From Centroberyx gerrardi (taxonomy: Eukaryota; Chordata; Actinopteri; Beryciformes; Berycidae), in NCBI RefSeq assembly GCF_048128805.1, contig NC_135997.1:3234685-3298684 (forward strand): DNA of 64,000 nt, in the 5' to 3' direction. How positions within the stretch are numbered: position 1 is the first letter of the stretch; each line of letters starts with the position of its first letter. The notes beneath the pieces are model-generated. The model saw only the letters and a list, made by a program, of their open reading frames with translations. It was not told the DNA's origin and searched no databases. Positions 38,101 through 48,028 of the stretch are shown here, piece after piece. A program made the position numbers and the translations under genes.

Positions 38101-38796
38101 AGACAACTGTGAAAAAAGATTATGCTATATCCTAGTAAAACTGATTTGAATCTGTAAAAGAAAACGTGCATATTAGGTTTAGGAATATGGTTGTGGTTCA
38201 GTCATGCATGTTGTTGACTGCTAATAAAACACAAAATTTCAGAACATATATCACATAACATTTGTAAAGTTAACATCCCCCTCCCCCTTGTCCCACATCT
38301 TGGAATGCACCCGTTGTGTGCAGGATGGGGGTGGTGGGGCACAAAAGGCTGACTGGCCTCGGCCAGGCAGAGAGAGCTGATGCTTGTTCGCATGTTGGCT
38401 TGATCTCTCTATTGATGCATCGAGATCAATAAACCTCTTAAAACACAGTCGTTTTTTTCCTGCTCTCTGGTTCTGCACCTTCCACACTTCAAGAGTCCCA
38501 ACACCGTGGGGAAAGTGGGTCAATGCCGCAGCAGAAACAGGATATAGTTAGCCCTCAGGTTAATGCTATGTTTTGGGGTAAATGGCACCGCACGAATGGT
38601 TTGACTTGCAGCTTACCAGCACCGGGCTGCGGGCGGTGGGCTGCAGGCTGGACAGGCGGCGGGACAGTAAGGCTCGGTAGCTGCTCTCCGGGTCGTCCTC
38701 CAGAGCAACACTGTCCGGCTGGGAGTCCTCCACGATCAGACACGGGTTCTCAGGCTGAGGCAAGCTGGAGTCCAGTTCACTTCCGCCGGGATCCAT
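18277..38796 (-). CDS. tp53bp1: TP53-binding protein 1 (53BP1), 28 coding exons
   Basis: Exons in order: 38796-38617, 37499-37412, 37320-37236, 37147-37080, 36953-36825, 36351-36297, 36205-36036, 35710-35584, 35494-35400, 35309-35122, 35024-33830, 33347-33231, 32869-32708, 32513-32447, 30402-30313, 28262-27965, 27342-27274, 26894-26742, 26212-25995, 25185-25006, 24424-24027, 23377-23186, 22428-22249, 20797-20609, 20508-20414, 19842-19646, 18971-18835, 18464-18277. Total 5310 nt, 1769 aa (human 1972). All phases join. 53BP1 is the chromatin scaffold that blocks end resection and favours end joining. Seen in order: SQ/TQ-rich N-terminus (S25Q kept; exon 11 alone gives about 398 residues), oligomerisation region HVRTIQEVRTTITRIITDVY (about 1075), GAR motif GRARRGRPPSR (about 1235), tandem Tudor with aromatic cage residues in AKWSSNGYFYSG and FDDGYEC, the ubiquitin-recognition stretch ISLDNLVEGKRRRR, bipartite NLS GKRKLMSSEEDRTPAKRGRR, and two C-terminal BRCT repeats ending RHDYSSS. 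It is convergent with tubgcp4. Confidence 0.97.
18540..18730. repeat. ACTTTTACT/AAGTA-type dispersed repeat (tentative)
   Basis: Repeated AGTACTTTAACTTCTACTTAAG-like text in the last tp53bp1 intron resembles the common teleost repeat built on ACTTTTACTTGAGTA. Related text occurs at 55090-55490. Confidence 0.45.
18763..18826. repeat. G-rich minisatellite abutting tp53bp1 exon 27 donor
   Basis: Tandem GGTGGAGGGGG units on the plus strand end in a run of about 14 G. On the transcribed (minus) strand this is a C-rich tract starting some 8 nt after the exon 27 splice donor (intron from 18834 down). Confidence 0.9.
19970..20394. mobile_element. Inverted-repeat MITE in a tp53bp1 intron
   Basis: The left end (TTAAACTTCCAATTAAGACC near 19973) is mirrored at the right (ATTATTGGAAGTTAAAC near 20369-20386). 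The element fills most of the intron between exons 25 and 26. The target duplication is not clear. Confidence 0.6.
25235..25748. mobile_element. Inverted-repeat transposon in tp53bp1 intron 19
   Basis: The left end reads GGATCTAGGGTTACT, then AGCCACCCC, TTAAGGGTAAATTATACTGC and ATCGAAC. The right end is the reverse complement in the same order (GCATAAATTACCCTTAAGGG, GGTGGCTAGTGACCCTAGAT). The two arms differ by roughly 30 bp of extra sequence in the left arm. No transposase frame. Confidence 0.75.
26905..27241 (+). mobile_element. 3' fragment of an L2-like LINE in tp53bp1 intron 17
   Basis: The plus frame ends KTLSSFKSGLKAFLFPQAFD, the usual C-terminus of fish L2-clade reverse transcriptases, then stop. 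A 3' UTR follows with AAAGCACATTGAGTTTTCC and a tail of TTGACT repeats (27228-27240). It is antisense to the host gene and begins about 10 bp from the exon 18 acceptor. Confidence 0.75.
27623..27870. mobile_element. hAT-like MITE, family G copy 1 (tp53bp1 intron 16)
   Basis: A 248-bp element with ends TAAGGCTGAATGATATTG and ATTGTTCAGCTCTA (inverted TARRGCTGAA). It is flanked by a perfect 8-bp duplication GTTATTGC (27615-27622 and 27871-27878). AT-rich with no frame. Confidence 0.87.
28293..28644. mobile_element. hAT-like MITE, family G copy 2 (tp53bp1 intron 15)
   Basis: Same ends as copy 1 (TAGGGCTGAAAGATATTC and ATTGTTCAGCTCTA) around an interior with TTAAGCAATTAATTGCAGC. The 8-bp flanks no longer match. 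One end lies 31 bp from the exon 16 acceptor (exon start 28262). A third, shorter piece in reverse orientation is at about 32995-33187. Confidence 0.75.
29108..29142. repeat. (AC)n with adjacent (TC)n
   Basis: A TC run at 29092-29105 is followed by AC units. A GA run at 28923-28938 lies nearby. All are within the 1.9-kb intron 15 of tp53bp1. Confidence 0.9.
29361..29915. repeat. GCGATTTTACGATCGC-type transposon remnant
   Basis: Begins CAGTCCCTCCAGGAACTTGC and is full of CGCAATTTT-like units; the right part ends AATCACAAAAAAACTCC. A short plus frame ATG ACT GCC ATA GAC CGT GCA (29599) followed by a possible donor may be the first exon of a lost transposase. It contains a small (TG)n at 29721-29740. 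Confidence 0.5.
29963..30285. repeat. Remnant with GGGATGGGACAATA terminus
   Basis: The left end resembles that of the element at 49.06 kb, and the interior has CGATATCACTATATATCAC. Only one end is recognisable. It stops just before tp53bp1 exon 15 (donor side at 30313). Confidence 0.45.
30583..30905 (+). repeat. Retrotransposon 3' tail (AAGGTTTCTTCC type)
   Basis: After a 14-G run come CCAAGGTTTCTTCC, TTGGGAGTTTTTCCTTGTGT, GAGGGTCTAAGG and finally TCCACTGAGACATGCTTGTG with AATAAA-like text. This sequence order is typical of a very common fish LINE/SINE tail. The remainder of intron 14 (30906-32446) holds no exon that I can support. Confidence 0.6.
31430..31690 (-). repeat. Dispersed repeat, family F (tp53bp1 intron 14)
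   Basis: Contains GACCTTTAATTATAGCACCC and CTCATTAGGC twice. This is the reverse complement of units at 57.4-57.6 and 58.2 kb (CTAATTAAAGGTCAACATTT, GATGGAGGCGCT). Confidence 0.5.
33427..33795 (-). repeat. Dispersed repeat, family B, copy E (partial)
   Basis: The right end TTTTAGGGTGGATTTTTCC is the reverse complement of the family B start. The interior block with GATATCAAACTCCATTGTGG matches copies C and A in reverse. The left boundary is unclear. It lies in tp53bp1 intron 11, 35 bp from exon 11's donor. Confidence 0.6.
38040..38094. repeat. (GT)n followed by a 20+ G run
   Basis: TG units at 38041-38056, then GGTTGGA and an almost pure G tract (38067-38093) in tp53bp1 intron 1. Length in the assembly may be unreliable. 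The rest of intron 1 (37500-38616) shows no exon. Confidence 0.9.
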
Positions 38797-39240
38797 GAGG
38801 TCAGGCCAAGCAGGCAGGGCGAAGATAAGAGTCGGGTTGCTAGCTAGCCAGACAGAAAAACAACGAAGGGGGTCATGAGAGTCTATAGCCAACTACTGGT
38901 ACCTAGCTAGCCCGGCGCTAGCATGTTAGCTAAACTTAAAGGCTAGTATCTCCACACTGGTGTATGCTCCGCCCAACAACAAAGCGTGGTGCGACGCAGC
39001 GCAGTGCCGGCCGGTGTCTTTCGAAGTAAACACTCCGCACTTATGTAGCGGTGTAACTAAACCAATAAGCTAGAAAGATTACCCAACGTATTATTTTTCG
39101 TACTTTACAGCTGCCATCCCGGTTGAACTCTCTCCAGCGGCACGCGCACACACCCCCCAACTCCAGCTCACCCAGGTCGCGCGGCAAAACTGGCCAGAAG
39201 CGATTTCATTGGTCCAGCAGTTGGAGTGACGTCACAGCAA
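38797..39240 (-). promoter_or_regulatory. tp53bp1: tp53bp1 5' UTR and promoter
   Basis: GC-richer sequence upstream of the start codon (38796; MDPGGSELDSS, as in the human N-terminus). On the minus strand it carries a CCAAT box (ATTGG at 39208-39212) and a perfect palindromic CRE, TGACGTCA, at 39227-39234. No TATA box was found. Transcription probably starts between about 38950 and 39190. Confidence 0.6.
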
Positions 39241-39602
39241 AATACTGTTTAGTTTATATGAAAACAGCTCTTCAACATCACAGTGTTTTGATAAAAGTGA
39301 GTTATAATGAGATCCTAACTAACTGCATTACATGATTGAGTTTTGTTAAGAAATAAGATGCTTGTTGTATTTTTTTTATTTTTATTTATTCTCAGCATCT
39401 TGCTTTACTATGGTCTATTGTCTTCTTCTTTTATTTTATTGTCCATGTTTTGTCCTTATATGCATATTCATTGATGCCTTCTTGATTATTGGTGTTTTCC
39501 TGTATTTTCAATCTTAAAATAAGTATTTTACATGTTAAGCTGTACTGTGCAGAGCTTTTACACCCTGTAGTGATTCATTGTATGAAAGAGTAAAATCTAG
39601 GC

Positions 39603-39932
39603 CAGTGCTTCCCTCAGTGGGATCTCAGGACCTTCAGGGGTCCTTGAGGGGTTTCCAGAGGCTCCGGCAAAATGAGATATAGGTTAATGTCACTGTTATT
39701 TCTCCTTAACTAGTTACCATAAGAAGAGAATGTATAAGGATGTTTAGTGTTTGGATCAGACATTTAATTCTCCCTGCTGTTACCTCTCATAACGGTCTAC
39801 ATACTGTAGACCGTTATGTAATTCTACACTAAACTTTGGGAACCTTGGGACACAGTCCAATCAAATCAGGGTCCCGGGACTAATGTGTGTGTATTTGGGG
39901 GATCCTTGATGTGGAAAGTTTGGGAACAACTG
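39603..39932. mobile_element. hAT-type MITE, family H copy 3 (degraded)
   Basis: Related to the elements at 9654 and 61808 (AGGGGTCCTTGAGGGG block). The left end CAGTGCTTCCCTCAG and right end GGGAACAACTG have drifted. Flanks ATCTAGGC (39595-39602) and ATCAAGGC (39933-39940) look like an 8-bp duplication with one mismatch. Confidence 0.75.
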
Positions 39933-40609
39933 ATCAAGGCTGTTCAAGAACACAAACACTGATTTACTAATTCAGAGCAGGTCTGTAGCTGAGCTGACAG
40001 AGCCAATGATGAGGATGGACTAAGACTATGGCTTTTAAACATTTGATTTAATCTTGTAGCCTAAAGCCTTTATATTTAATATTTTAGAACCGTTTGAGAA
40101 TATCTGCAGAGCCCCAACCCCATCCTTTTCCTATATTCCAACAGTAGGTGGTTGTTTCAGTTACTGACATATGAATGCAGTCTGGATTTAAACTGCAAAC
40201 AAAATCAGGTGAAACCGTTGATTCTGCCTCATTAATTATTGTACATGGAATTGCTTTATGCACATTTGGTGACCTACATACTAAACTGCTCACAATTTGG
40301 AAGAAAATAGCTTTCAAATATTGCTCACTTAGGCTATATTTGACTCTCCACAGCCTCTGTTTCTATGGAGACACCACTGAGAAAAGGCTTTATGGCCAGA
40401 ACTATAAAATGATTGATATGTAATTCAGGATTCTGGGAAAGTGAGTTGCTGAGCAGAAAGTCTTCAAAATGCCCTCTGATCTGAATTAACTGAGCAACAC
40501 TGATGCTCAGCAGACAAAAACAGATCCCAGGCGGCTGCTGGCAGGTCGGGTTTCCACCTGGTGCCTTCAGCTCCCCCAGGGGTCAAGAGATCCATCTTCA
40601 CAAACCATT

Positions 40610-40858
40610 TACACTTACAACAAAGAACTACAGCAATCCAGGAATACATTTTAGAAGTAAATAATACAGATATCACAGCAAAAGTATGAACTATAGCCTA
40701 ACTGATATCCTACAAGAATGTCATATGAATTTTATAATGAGACCATATAGGAGATAGTAGCCTATAAGCTCACTGCAAACTCACTATTGATTTACCACAG
40801 ACACATACAATTCTCTATAGGAATATTATAGTGAGTTTTCATTAGGGTAGACATTGCA
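40610..40858 (+). repeat. Dispersed AT-rich repeat, family O, copy 2
   Basis: Shares AAGAACTACAGCAATCC, ACAGATATCACAG and TATAGGAATATTATAGTGAG with copy 1 at 474-763 in the same order. Confidence 0.6.
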
Positions 40859-42480
40859 GCTATAGGCCCAGGATACTGCAAACTAATTTCTCTTACAGTT
40901 CCAACACATTTATACAGACTCCATGCCATCAATATGAATGATTTCAGCCTCCTCAGTATGGAGGGTGTAAGCCTGTGTGAGTGTCTGGTGGCTCCAGGGC
41001 TTTTTATTCTGCTCCAAGTCAATTCGAGGTGTATCACTGTACAGTAGCTGCAGGCCTGGACACAGGGAAGCATCAGCAGCAGAGATATTACTGACCACGA
41101 GTGCATTAAGGGGACATCATCCAGCCTGGTATCAATGCAACAATGAATAGCTGATTCGGCTAATCAGCCTGATATGCAGCTCAAATTGGCTGAATTCATT
41201 CGACATGATAAAAAAAAAAAGAAGCCCATTTCAGTCCCAGCTGTTTCCCTGCTGGTGGGCTTCAGCCTCCCGCAGCCAACCCGCACACCGGCACCGCAAA
41301 GTTCAGCGTTACGTCGTGCTTTCTGCAGGTTGCAGGCTGACAGCCACATTAAGAAATGCGCAGCCACTACCCAAAATGTCTAATCTGAAGCACCTCTGCT
41401 GGAGCAAACACCCTCACACTGAACACACACTGGAAGCTACGCTGCTACACGCTGCTATCCTATCACTGTAGGGCTTTTTTTCTGCAATGCAAAAGGAACA
41501 TAAAGAGCTTTACCTTAGAAATTAATATTTTGGCGCTTGGATATTCCAATTTGTTTCACTGTCCCCTCGGTTGCAATAATAACGCGTCCAACATCGCTCA
41601 GTCCTGCCTTGCCTCTGTTTTCCTGAGAGTCAGGGTGTGGGATACACGCATGGCACGTAAAGATGCAATGGCATTTTCAATGTAGATAATATGCTCCTTT
41701 CCTCTCGGTTCAAACGAGCCTGTTCTCACTGTTATTCTGGATTAAAAAATGTCCCTGAAATGTCATTCTGAATACCTTACCGTACCTTAACTTCTGAATA
41801 AAGCCACTAAAATGCAATGTAATGTGTATCCAATTTTTATATGATTTAGAATAGAATAGAATAGAATAGAATAGAATAGGCCAGGCCTATTTAGCTTTTG
41901 GAATGAATAGATCAGTCAGTAATGTCAAATCTAAAAGGAAACCTAACAGATGCTGTAGCCCAGTCATCATGTATAGGCTCAAAGTAAAAAGCTTGTGTAA
42001 TTTATAGAGTGAAAAATAGTTTTTGGTCTGTTGCACTGTTGTAATGTCCTATCCATAATGTCCTATCCATTCTACTGGAACATAACACAAATCTAACTGT
42101 ACACACTGTTTGGAGACATAAAAATGCTGAATTAAGGCACAGAACAGAAGAAGAAGAAGTTTTTTAAATGATGTGATGTTTTGGGACACTAACAAATTGA
42201 GGGCGTTGAACCACCAAATTTGGAACACCCTCCTCCATAAAGACTTAAAACTGTATTTCTTTCTTACACACTTGATATCTTCAGTTTCAGTATAGAGCCA
42301 ACAGACAGGCTGCTGGTCTGTTGGGGGACCTGATAGACTGTAGATTTATAATAGACTCACAACTCAATTCTCAGTTTGGATACACCAACCACCGGGCCAA
42401 TGAAGTAGCTGAATTTTTTATGTTATTTTTTGCTGACAAAATGACATTATACATAGCAGCATATACAGCAATAAGTAGCA

Positions 42481-42980
42481 TTAAAGGAAAAATCCACCCT
42501 AAAACTGTAAAAAGGAGCAGCTATTGAGCTGCCATTTTGCACCGACGTTCAACAGTCATACAGGGAGAAATCCATCGTAGAAGAGGAGAGAGACCAATTT
42601 CTCCACCGACCAGATAGACCAGACCAAATAGACCAGAATGCAATGCAGCAGAGAGACAGGTTGGGGTTTGAGTTGGGGCGTGTCTCACTCTTTCTCAATC
42701 AGAAAACCTTGCTCCACTATCACTATCACTCTCTCCAGCTACACGTAAAACCCACAGCTGAATGCAACAAGTTCAGGACAGTTCTCTGGGGGTTGTTGAA
42801 AGGCATTCTGGGAAATGTAGGAACTCACTAACTGAAGTAGAAGTAGACGAGGCAGGCTGAGGGAAAGTAGGTTCACCAAAAAAAAGTAAATTATAACACT
42901 TCATCACAAAATAACTCCTGAAAAACATCACAGATTGATGATATTTAACAGTGCAAGCATATCTGAGGTGAAAGTTATTT
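42481..42980 (+). repeat. Dispersed repeat, family B, copy B
   Basis: Begins TTAAAGGAAAAATCCACCCT. Shares GCCATTTTGCACCGACGTTC, CATACAGGGAGAAATCCATC and GGGGGTTGTTGAAAGGCATT with copies A and D. The block GGAGTTTGATATCAG is missing, so it is internally deleted. Confidence 0.75.
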
Positions 42981-44280
42981 GACAGTAAAATCAGCCTTCT
43001 TCAGCATTTCTTGCTCTTTACAAATATTCAACTAAGATAGGAGAAACATGTAAAAGTATAGCATGAGCTTGATCATCCAAACTCATGCTTGCACATAAGT
43101 TTAAAAAAACAACTGAATTAAAGCCATTAGAAATTTGGTTGTGTGGAAACTCTGAATAGACTTTTCAAACATCAAAATTCATGTTTAACAAGACCGTTTC
43201 ATATTTAACAAGACTGTTTAGTATCAAAGAGAACTTAAATAGTGTTTTAGATCATATTTAATATATCAACACACCTGCAGTTGGGTTCTTGTGTTACAAA
43301 GCTGGGTTGCACTGCTTTTCTTGGTTTCAAAACACAATCATGGCGTTTCAAGCTGCTGTTGGAATCACTTACATCAACAGTCTATGGTGATTATGTTTTT
43401 AATCATGCCAAACATCATCTTGGAGAGTTTATTAGGATTAAGATGTGCTCCCTGCAGCTCCCTGTCTGCCCAGCAGAGGCCAGCAGACACTCTCAGTGTG
43501 TGTGAGGAACACTGGGAGTGCTGACTCACCGCCGGCTGCACACATTATCCTGAGAGAGATTTACACAGTGGGCAGAGCTGAACCAGATGAACCCCCCCTG
43601 TGATCCATCAGCACTGCAGGAGAGGACACTGACTGCCACACAGCCCGTCCTGTGCACCGCTAACAACATGAATATAAAGGGAACCGTAGCCCACTGAGCA
43701 CTGTGTGTTTTCAGTGTTGTCTCTATGCTTTACTCTCATACATCTTTTTGGCTATGTATAGGCCAGTTTTAGACCAAGCAGTAAATACAATATTACATAT
43801 TAAAACAACACATTACACTTGGAAATATCTAAAATATATCAAAAACATGCAACAGAGAGGTCCATATGTACAAGATAATGATTTATTTTTGTAACTTACC
43901 CCAGAAGATGTAGTCCAAGACATAGAAGTCTACTAAACTTTCACTTTTAAACCCTATGGAGCCTCATTTTAGCCTAGACATCTATAACTATTTAGACGTC
44001 TTTTAAACGGCTGATCAATGTAGAATTACTCAGTGGGGTAGGAGATTAAGGATCAATGTGGAGGGACAGTTACTTCCAGAGAAGAGTTGCTGCCTTTAAC
44101 AAGTTATATATCCATAGAAATGACAACTGTGACTCTGTGAAAAAAATCCCCATATTTGGATTTTCACCCAGTTTATTACACCTGTAACAAGTAAACATGT
44201 CCTCCCCTATGACTGATGCAGGCAGCACTTGAGTCTTACATGCATCATCCTAAGTTTTATCAAAATACGATGAATGGCTG

Positions 44281-44418
44281 TCCTGGTGGCTCAGTGGGTT
44301 AAGACTCGTACCATGTAAATGTGATGTTCTGTGTTCAAATCTGGTCCAGGACCTTTGTTGCATGTTGTCTCCCAACCCTTTCTGTCTCCACTTTGAACTG
44401 TCAAATAAAGGCGAGAAC
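44281..44418 (+). mobile_element. tRNA-derived SINE
   Basis: Box A-like TGGCTCAGTGGG (44290) and box B-like GTTCAAATC (44333) are spaced as in a polymerase III promoter. They are followed by GGTCCAGGACCTTTGTTGC and the tail CTGTCAAATAAAGGCG, the order of a common teleost SINE. It lacks a cloverleaf-capable acceptor arm, so it is not a functional tRNA gene. Confidence 0.75.
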
Positions 44419-46651
44419 ATTTGACATAGAAGGACATAGAGGAGGAGTATCCAGCTGAGAAGGAAAGTGTGAGGCCGAGAGGGGAGAACTGAACACGTCG
44501 TGTCCCCGGCCTCGACATCTCTACAGGAAATAAATAATTGAGTATCTGTTAGTCATTTAATACGGTTTTTGGTCCAGTCACTCTTTTGGAGGAAAATGAC
44601 AAACTGTATTAATCCTGCCACAGCTAATGTTTCATTGTTCCATATTTTCGTTTATTGTCATATAAAAAAAGTAACAGATGTGATGTTTTTTCTCTAAATG
44701 TCTGTGGGCAAAATTAACACAGCAAGTGTGTGTTCATGTCATTATGCCTTGTGTGTGGTTATACTGCTAAATGTCTAACTTTAATTTAAATTAACTACTT
44801 GGCTGAGTTATCTTACAGACTGTAGCCTACCTTGAATGTGTTGAATGTGAAATACTTCAGAGTATGAGAGGCAGTTATGTGCCCCCCCTCTACCAAATTT
44901 CAGAAAGCTGCAGTTTAGGCAGGTGAAAATGGCCAAAAATAACCTGAAAAAATATTCAGGATGTCGTAAAGACGATCCCTTTCATAATGTTCTCCTAATC
45001 AAACACTGTACAGAAATGGCAATATGTCTTTTTTCAATGACACTAAAGTATGGTTTGTGGTCTTTTTTGTCAAAAAAGATTTGTAGGTTGTTTCCTTGCC
45101 CTCAAAGCCCAAGAAAGCCTTCTTAACATGAGGCTACTTGGACAAATGACCACAGTGATGGATCTGTATGATGTGTTTTATGTATCCTCAAAATTGCTGT
45201 GTGGCTATGACAACACCTATAGCCTTTGTATGATCATGCAAATATCTGCAAGAACTTGTACATGCTTCTGTTCATCATACAGGTACTTGCTACAGTACCT
45301 CTGCATAAGTAGGGACTTTTCATTTCTTCTTTCTTTTCACATCTTCTCATTCTGTCATCAAAAAACATTTCAAACGAGCCGCAGCAAAATTGCACTGCGC
45401 ACTTTAAATGATTAACATAACAGGCTGCCAGAGGCATTTTCTCAGCAGCCGAGATAACGATGCTTCGTTTAGAAACAGACAGTTCTGAAGTCACAGCATC
45501 TTTTTAAGTTGAGCACGACAGATGTAGCAAGGTGAAACAAAACATACAGCAGGGTGCAGGTATGCAGAGTTTACATGTTCAGCACTAGCTGCTACAACAA
45601 GTGAAGCCTCAGGATCGTTTCTTACATCACATCTGAGAAAAACTGTTTTCTCCAAACCTCTCCACTCCTGTCTCTTCCCTTCCCTTCTAGCTTGGACGGG
45701 TGCCCAGAATGCACTGATTTCTGCAGTGCAGGGCGATCTTGATCCATCAGTGGTATGACGGAAGAATTTGTTATACAGTCCCAAGTGCAAATATCTTTTG
45801 TGCTGCAATATGAGCATTAAAATAATAATGCAGGTTTGTGGTACTAGCTTCAGTTCCACAGTAATTCATGTAACAATCAAGAACGGCCACACACATATCA
45901 TAATATTGTCGTAAGGATAATATTAGTGATGATACCTGTTATTAGACTCATACTGCACAATTTTCAGCCCATGTAATGCCAACTTGTAACTTTCATTTTG
46001 CAGAATGAGCCGATTCAAATGCCGTATGAAGCCTAAAATAACTGTTTTTCGATGCTAACTGTAGGCCTTTGTTGTCACTGTCACTCTGCACAGATGAAGC
46101 ATTGTTTTGCTCTTGATGGGAACAAAGAGTTGTCAGTTTGCTACCACAGCCCATCGCCTGGTACTTGCAGTGACACTGATATAAATAGAACTTTTATGTG
46201 CTAAAAACTTCTTATCTCCAGCCTCTTTTGTCTGGCGGAGTTTAATATAGGAACAACAGCAGGGAGACTGTAAGTGACACTGATTACCCCCCATAGTCCT
46301 CGACAAGGACATTTAAAACACGCTGTTGGCTGTGTGGGCTCATTATAGTTTATAAATGTTTTAAAACATTGTGTGTGGAAAATAAATTGGGACTGACAGT
46401 AATTACATAGCTCATAGAAAACAGTATCTTTATCATCATCATCACCATCACCATCGTCTTTATCAGTACTGAATGTCAGCTTCAGCAGTCTCATATAGGA
46501 AATATGGTAAACATAAATTCCCATATCCCTCTTTTCTTTTTGTCCAATGACAAGCTGTGACATCAAATAGTCACATCGCCTGAGATCCAATCAAATATTC
46601 ACTTCCCACAGAGCCACACCCACCAGTCCTCCCCACTCATCCTGCACTGTC

Positions 46652-48028
46652 ATGGTACTTGCTCCGGATGCAGTTGTCATGGAGATGGAAAAGGGCTCAG
46701 CGTCCACTAGTGGCACTGTTACCATGGAAATCCCCAGCGCAGCAGCTGTGTCAGTCGAGCGAGGAGAGCCGGAGGAGCCTGTTCAGCACCCTGGACAGCA
46801 CCGCGCCGCAGCGCCGCTCCAGCACACAAACTACCGCATGCTCATAGTGGTGGGAGAGATTTCAACCAGCCATCACCTGCAGGCTGCCAGGCAACAGATC
46901 ACACAAGGTAAGCTGGCAGATGAACAGGCAGAAGCCCATGAGTCGCGAGGAATAACTTCCTCAAGTGAAGCGGTTACTGTGCCCAGAATATCTTACTGTC
47001 ATGGCAGCCTGTTGATTAATTCAGCTTAACTGTAATCAAATATTTTTTTTCAATTTAAGTACATCTGTTTGCAAAGTATGTGGAGCGTTAATTTCTGAAA
47101 ATCTATATATTAATTTAGAAAAAGAAAAACCTGAAGTTCATTGTTCAATATTTGTAAAATATAGAGGATCCAGTCATTTTGTTAACAAAGAACTTCTGTT
47201 ACTTAGTATCCTTTAAAAAATACCATCATTTATTCAAATGCTGTGCAGTAAATCATTCAGTAAGAGTACGTATCATTGTTAAAATGATGAATATCCTATT
47301 TTGGAATGAAACTCTTCAAGATCCAATATTGATATTAATTTGCTTTAAAGAAACAGTGTTGTCAAATGTGGGCCCTGCAGTCATGCTTCTATCAATCTCC
47401 TTTCCTTTCTTAAGTTGTCAGGAACTGTTTTAAATGTTATTTTATGAAAATGAAGGCCTTTCTTCTCGCACAGCAGGGCATGGAGACTGATTCTTTTCAA
47501 ATAAAACAGCAGTTTTTGTCCAGACATAGATGACAGGCCACATGCAGATGGTTAGTTTGGACATTAGATGGTGTTGTCTTGTTAACTTGCTTACCCTGTT
47601 TCCATGTTTACTTGGTACAGTGTGGTATTGAAGTGAAATGTGTATCATTAAGATGAAAAATGAGAAGGAAAGCAAGATACTACTAATTTATACCTCCACT
47701 GCCAAAGTACACTGTGTACTAGATCAGTTTTAAAACTGGACTGGACCTGGACTGATAATGACAAAATATAAATTATGATAAAACTCTATTTAAAGGCAAT
47801 AGCCATCAGTCACATGATTCTCTGATGATGATACTGGCACTGTCTGAGGCATTGATAGATACTTGAATGAAAAGTTGTGCATAATGTATGTTTTTGAAAT
47901 TGTATTAACGATGGTTTATCTAACAGGTTTGCGTTCATGGGACATCGATCTGACTGTTTGTGACCTGAACAAGGAACTGCAGCTGTTTGAGACCAGACAC
48001 CTGGCTCAATTTTCTTCACAGGTCAAAG
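46652..48028 (+). CDS. map1a: Microtubule-associated protein 1A, first two coding exons (5' part)
   Basis: Exon 1: 46652-46907, starting in a good Kozak context (GTCATGG) and reading MVLAPDAVVMEMEKG. Exon 2: 47927-48028. Phases join (G + GT), giving NYRMLIVVGEISTSHHLQ, then GLRSWDIDLTVCDLNKELQL, then RHLAQFSSQVKG. These match the N-terminal conserved block of MAP1 proteins (in MAP1B: LLVVVGEIVTEEHL, RSWDTNLIDCNLDQELKLF). MAP1A is a neuronal microtubule- and actin-binding protein cleaved into heavy and light chains. The assignment to map1a rather than map1b or map1s rests on synteny: it lies divergent from tp53bp1 as in human 15q15. The giant exon that encodes most of the protein is not in the window, so the gene continues past 64000. 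Exon 2's donor is GTCAGT. Confidence 0.87.

Larger units (their letters stand above)
39941..46651. other. Intergenic region tp53bp1 - map1a
   Basis: Apart from the repeats listed separately, I see no exon. A pentanucleotide run (AGAAT)n sits at 41849-41879. A TATA-like TATAAATA is at 46180-46187, and a CCAAT is at 46544 and 46587, upstream of map1a; any of these could belong to its promoter, but the evidence is weak. Confidence 0.5.

Noticed and set aside
44281-44418. A tRNA gene
   Set aside because: Box A and B are present, but there is no complete cloverleaf, and the following GGTCCAGGACCTTTG and AATAAAGG tail fits a SINE.
46201-46590. A 129-aa minus-strand frame upstream of map1a
   Set aside because: It contains a low-complexity Asp run from a CAT repeat, and nothing recognisable; no splice or promoter support.
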